This document shows positions 63,847 to 64,000 of a stretch of 64,000 bases of DNA, one piece after another. How positions within the stretch are numbered: the first letter of the stretch is position 1; every line of letters begins with the position of its first letter. Where the stretch lies: assembly GCF_000591055.1 (NCBI RefSeq), contig NC_020388.1, positions 1,736,001-1,800,000 of the forward strand, given 5' to 3'. The position numbers and the translations under genes were made by a program. Below the pieces are notes generated by a model, which did not search any database, was not told where the DNA came from, and worked only from the letters and a program-made list of their open reading frames with translations. The DNA is from Natronomonas moolapensis 8.8.11 (GTDB lineage Archaea > Halobacteriota > Halobacteria > Halobacteriales > Haloarculaceae).

Positions 63847-64000
63847 ATGAACACGGCCGAGCGGACCGGACTGGTCACGCGGTTCACGGAGGAGGTCATC
63901 GCGGAATCCGAGATCGAGGCGTTGTTCGAGGGGTCCGGGGAGCCGACGGCGTACGTCGGCTACGCCCCGACCGGCGAGATGCACATCGGCCACTTTACCA
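63847..64000 (+). CDS. tyrS: Tyrosyl-tRNA synthetase, 3'-truncated by window edge
   Basis: Fifty-one residues begin MNTAERTGLVTRFTEEVIAE and reach YVGYAPTGEMHIGHFT, which contains the class I HIGH signature (HIGH). The Tyr-binding YVGYAPTG is diagnostic of archaeal TyrRS. A TTTTATCG box lies about 25 bases before the ATG. The rest lies outside the window. Confidence 0.9.
   Translation, partial: MNTAERTGLVTRFTEEVIAESEIEALFEGSGEPTAYVGYAPTGEMHIGHFT

Overview
The window comes from a halophilic archaeon of the class Halobacteria. The DNA is very GC-rich. The predicted proteins are acidic (Asp/Glu-rich). Secreted proteins carry Tat/lipobox signals ending in Cys. Many genes sit about 25 bases downstream of a TATA-like box with almost no leader. 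Many neighbours are overlapping archaeal gene pairs (TGATG, ATGA, GTGA). Nothing in the sequence fixes the genus.

Layout. 1-4.1 kb: 3' end of tfe with its DUF2110/DUF5803 partners, a CinA-type protein and an ATP-NAD kinase. 4.1-7.3 kb: sulfur and redox genes (glutaredoxin, two rhodaneses, rubrerythrin-like). 7.3-9.16 kb: an IS200/IS605-type element with an intact TnpB, a 41-codon leader gene and a predicted guide-RNA scaffold that ends on the purM stop codon. 9.2-24.8 kb: purM, a site-2 protease coupled to a TraB-like membrane protein, a stress protein, a glutamate-cysteine-ligase-like enzyme, several haloarchaeal orphan families, a lone FlaD/FlaE-domain protein, a persulfide-dioxygenase-like MBL-rhodanese, and a copper module (Lrp-TRASH regulator plus CopA). 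24.9-27.9 kb: tRNA-Leu(CAA), inositol-phosphatase family, DUF63. 27.9-37 kb: phosphate block, with pstS-C-A-B-phoU, a second PhoU-type regulator and a low-molecular-weight phosphatase on the minus strand, then a divergent coiled-coil gene and a DUF47 gene. 37-38.6 kb: transglutaminase-like protein followed by a scrapyard of small mobile elements next to tRNA-Lys(CTT). 38.7-47.2 kb: DHH/TrkA-N protein, PRC barrel, thioredoxin, ADP-forming acyl-CoA synthetase with a Pta-like partner, and a zinc/manganese ABC transporter. 47.2-61.2 kb: YbaK deacylase, MBL protein, trpB, SDR, ZIP transporter, LURP-one protein, purD, YyaL-type protein, a frameshifted CitE-like lyase and glutamate dehydrogenase. 61.2-64 kb: a bactofilin-like membrane protein, gene debris, a small zinc-finger protein, a second copy of an 80-bp MITE-like repeat, and the start of tyrS.

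How it works together. Most of the window is ordinary haloarchaeal core genome. Three themes recur. One is thiol/sulfur chemistry. A second is uptake and control of phosphate and metals, with palindromes near the pstS and znuA promoters. The third is small IS200/IS605-derived elements. Two of these, at 9.16 kb and 38.0 kb, share a right-end sequence that coincides with the stop codon of the neighbouring gene. The most promising unusual items are the TnpB unit with its leader gene and structured RNAs, and the dispersed hairpin repeats.
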